Source: Gemmatimonadota bacterium (GTDB lineage: Bacteria > Gemmatimonadota > Gemmatimonadetes > Gemmatimonadales > GWC2-71-9). Taken from it: DNA of 7,051 bases. The notes beneath the pieces are model-generated. The model saw nothing but the letters and a program-made list of their open reading frames with translations, had not been told where the DNA came from and did no database searches. Positions within the stretch are counted from its first letter, which is position 1, and each line of letters starts with the position of its first letter. The position numbers and the translations under genes are program-made. Shown here piece after piece: positions 6,331-7,051 of this stretch. The stretch covers positions 1-7,051 of the forward strand of contig QHTX01000179.1 of the NCBI GenBank assembly GCA_003220975.1. Direction: 5' to 3'.

Positions 6331-7051
6331 TCAAGGCTTCAGGTTCTTGCGCAGGTCGCCGATGTTGAGCAACGGCAGCCCACCCTCGGTCGGGACGAAG
6401 ATGATCAGGTTGCTCGAGCTCTTCATGTCGTGCAACACCTCGATCCACTGCTTGGTGAGCGCCTCGGGCGAGAGCGTCTGGTTCAGGAGGCGCTGCTGCT
6501 CGGTCTGGAGCCGGGCGACTTCGACGCGGTGACGCTCCGTCTCGATCTGCTGCTCCTGGGCGATCTTGTTGTTGATCGCCTGGACCACCTGGGCGGGCGG
6601 CTGCAGGTCGCGCAGGAAGAAGGCGGTGACGGTGGCGATGCGGAACTTCCCGCCGCCGGCACGCGGGGTGGTGACGAGCGCCGAGTCCACGAGCCCTTCC
6701 ATCGTGGTGGCGATTTGGGTGCGCTTGGAGATGTCGTTGATCGAGAACTGCACCATGCCGTCGCGGACGCCCTTGCGGATCGCGTTGAGCACGGCCCCGC
6801 GGATCTGGTTTTCATCCCCGATCTCGGTGAAGATCTTGGGTGCCTGCATCGGGTCGATCTGCCAGCGGATCGATACCTCGATGTGCATCCCCATCTGCTC
6901 GCTCGACAACGCCTCGATGGTCTCGACATTCTCGCCGCGCGCCGGCCATTGCTCTTCCCGGGTCGAGTAGCGCTCGATCGACGACCAGGGCGGCACGAAG
7001 CGGATCCCGGCGAGCAAGGGCGACGGGTCCACGTAGCCGAAGGCGTGTCGC
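6331..7051 (-). CDS. SPFH/band 7 (prohibitin-like) protein, N-terminus cut off by the window edge
   Basis: 239 residues are visible, ending at TGA (6331-6333); the reading frame is open to the window edge, so the N-terminus (normally a membrane anchor) is missing. The visible part opens with FGYVDPSPLLAGIRFVPPW (4-22), the typical beginning of an SPFH domain, which continues through HIEVSIRWQIDP (56-67), EIGDENQIRGAVLNAIRKGV (76-95) and VTAFFLRDLQPPAQVVQAI (141-159). A Gln/Glu/Arg-rich segment (about 160-190) is a likely coiled coil, followed by LSPEALTKQWIEVL (193-206) and NLIIFVPTEGGLPLLNIGDL (214-233). Prohibitins and flotillin-like proteins form ring or cage assemblies on the membrane and often control membrane proteases such as FtsH. 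Here the gene leads into a kinase-like gene and then an exported aspartic protease candidate. A GTG at 7032 is internal to the domain and not the start. Cellular side and oligomer state cannot be judged from this fragment. Confidence 0.88.
   Translation of the reverse strand, partial: RHAFGYVDPSPLLAGIRFVPPWSSIERYSTREEQWPARGENVETIEALSSEQMGMHIEVSIRWQIDPMQAPKIFTEIGDENQIRGAVLNAIRKGVRDGMVQFSINDISKRTQIATTMEGLVDSALVTTPRAGGGKFRIATVTAFFLRDLQPPAQVVQAINNKIAQEQQIETERHRVEVARLQTEQQRLLNQTLSPEALTKQWIEVLHDMKSSSNLIIFVPTEGGLPLLNIGDLRKNLKP

Noticed and set aside
6483..6929. 148-codon Ser/Arg-rich minus-strand open frame inside the SPFH gene
   Set aside because: It is a frame-shifted shadow of the SPFH coding sequence with low-complexity Ser/Arg composition and no family resemblance.
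7030..7032. GTG as start codon of the SPFH gene
   Set aside because: The frame stays open to base 7051 and the codons before it (RHAFGY) continue the conserved SPFH opening motif, so the GTG is an internal valine and the true start lies outside the window.

Overview
This 7051-base window is GC-rich, gene-dense bacterial DNA. It holds six protein-coding genes, two of them cut by the window edges. Gaps between genes are at most about 50 bases, so there is no gene-free stretch longer than 300 bases. I see no tRNA, rRNA, CRISPR array, insertion sequence or phage gene. The high GC, the strong third-position G/C bias and the gene types suggest a GC-rich environmental bacterium. Gemmatimonadota or a similar soil or sediment phylum is my best guess, but no marker gene fixes this. 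The outer-membrane-style lipoprotein and SPFH genes fit a diderm cell.

Left part (1-1260, minus strand): most of a von Willebrand factor A (VWA) protein with an intact metal-binding MIDAS motif; its C-terminal end lies beyond base 1. Proteins of this type often work with a MoxR or magnesium-chelatase-like AAA+ ATPase, which would be outside the window. A 45-base divergent gap with a small palindrome separates it from the next gene.

Middle part (1306-4502, plus strand): an MFS exporter of the EntS-like MFS_3 type is followed 47 bases later by a complete acyl-CoA synthetase, very probably propionyl-CoA synthetase (PrpE). The two could be co-transcribed. No other propionate-catabolism gene is in view.

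Right part (4513-7051, minus strand): a tightly packed three-gene cassette, in transcription order an SPFH/prohibitin-like membrane-scaffold protein (5' end missing), a cytidylate-kinase-like protein, and a probable lipoprotein with two retropepsin-like aspartic protease lobes plus a PDZ domain. The first junction is TGA-G-ATG and the second is a 10-base overlap, so translational coupling is likely. This is the least ordinary part of the window: it joins a membrane scaffold, a small nucleotide-kinase-fold protein and a cell-envelope protease candidate. The cassette converges on the PrpE gene with only 10 bases between stop codons.
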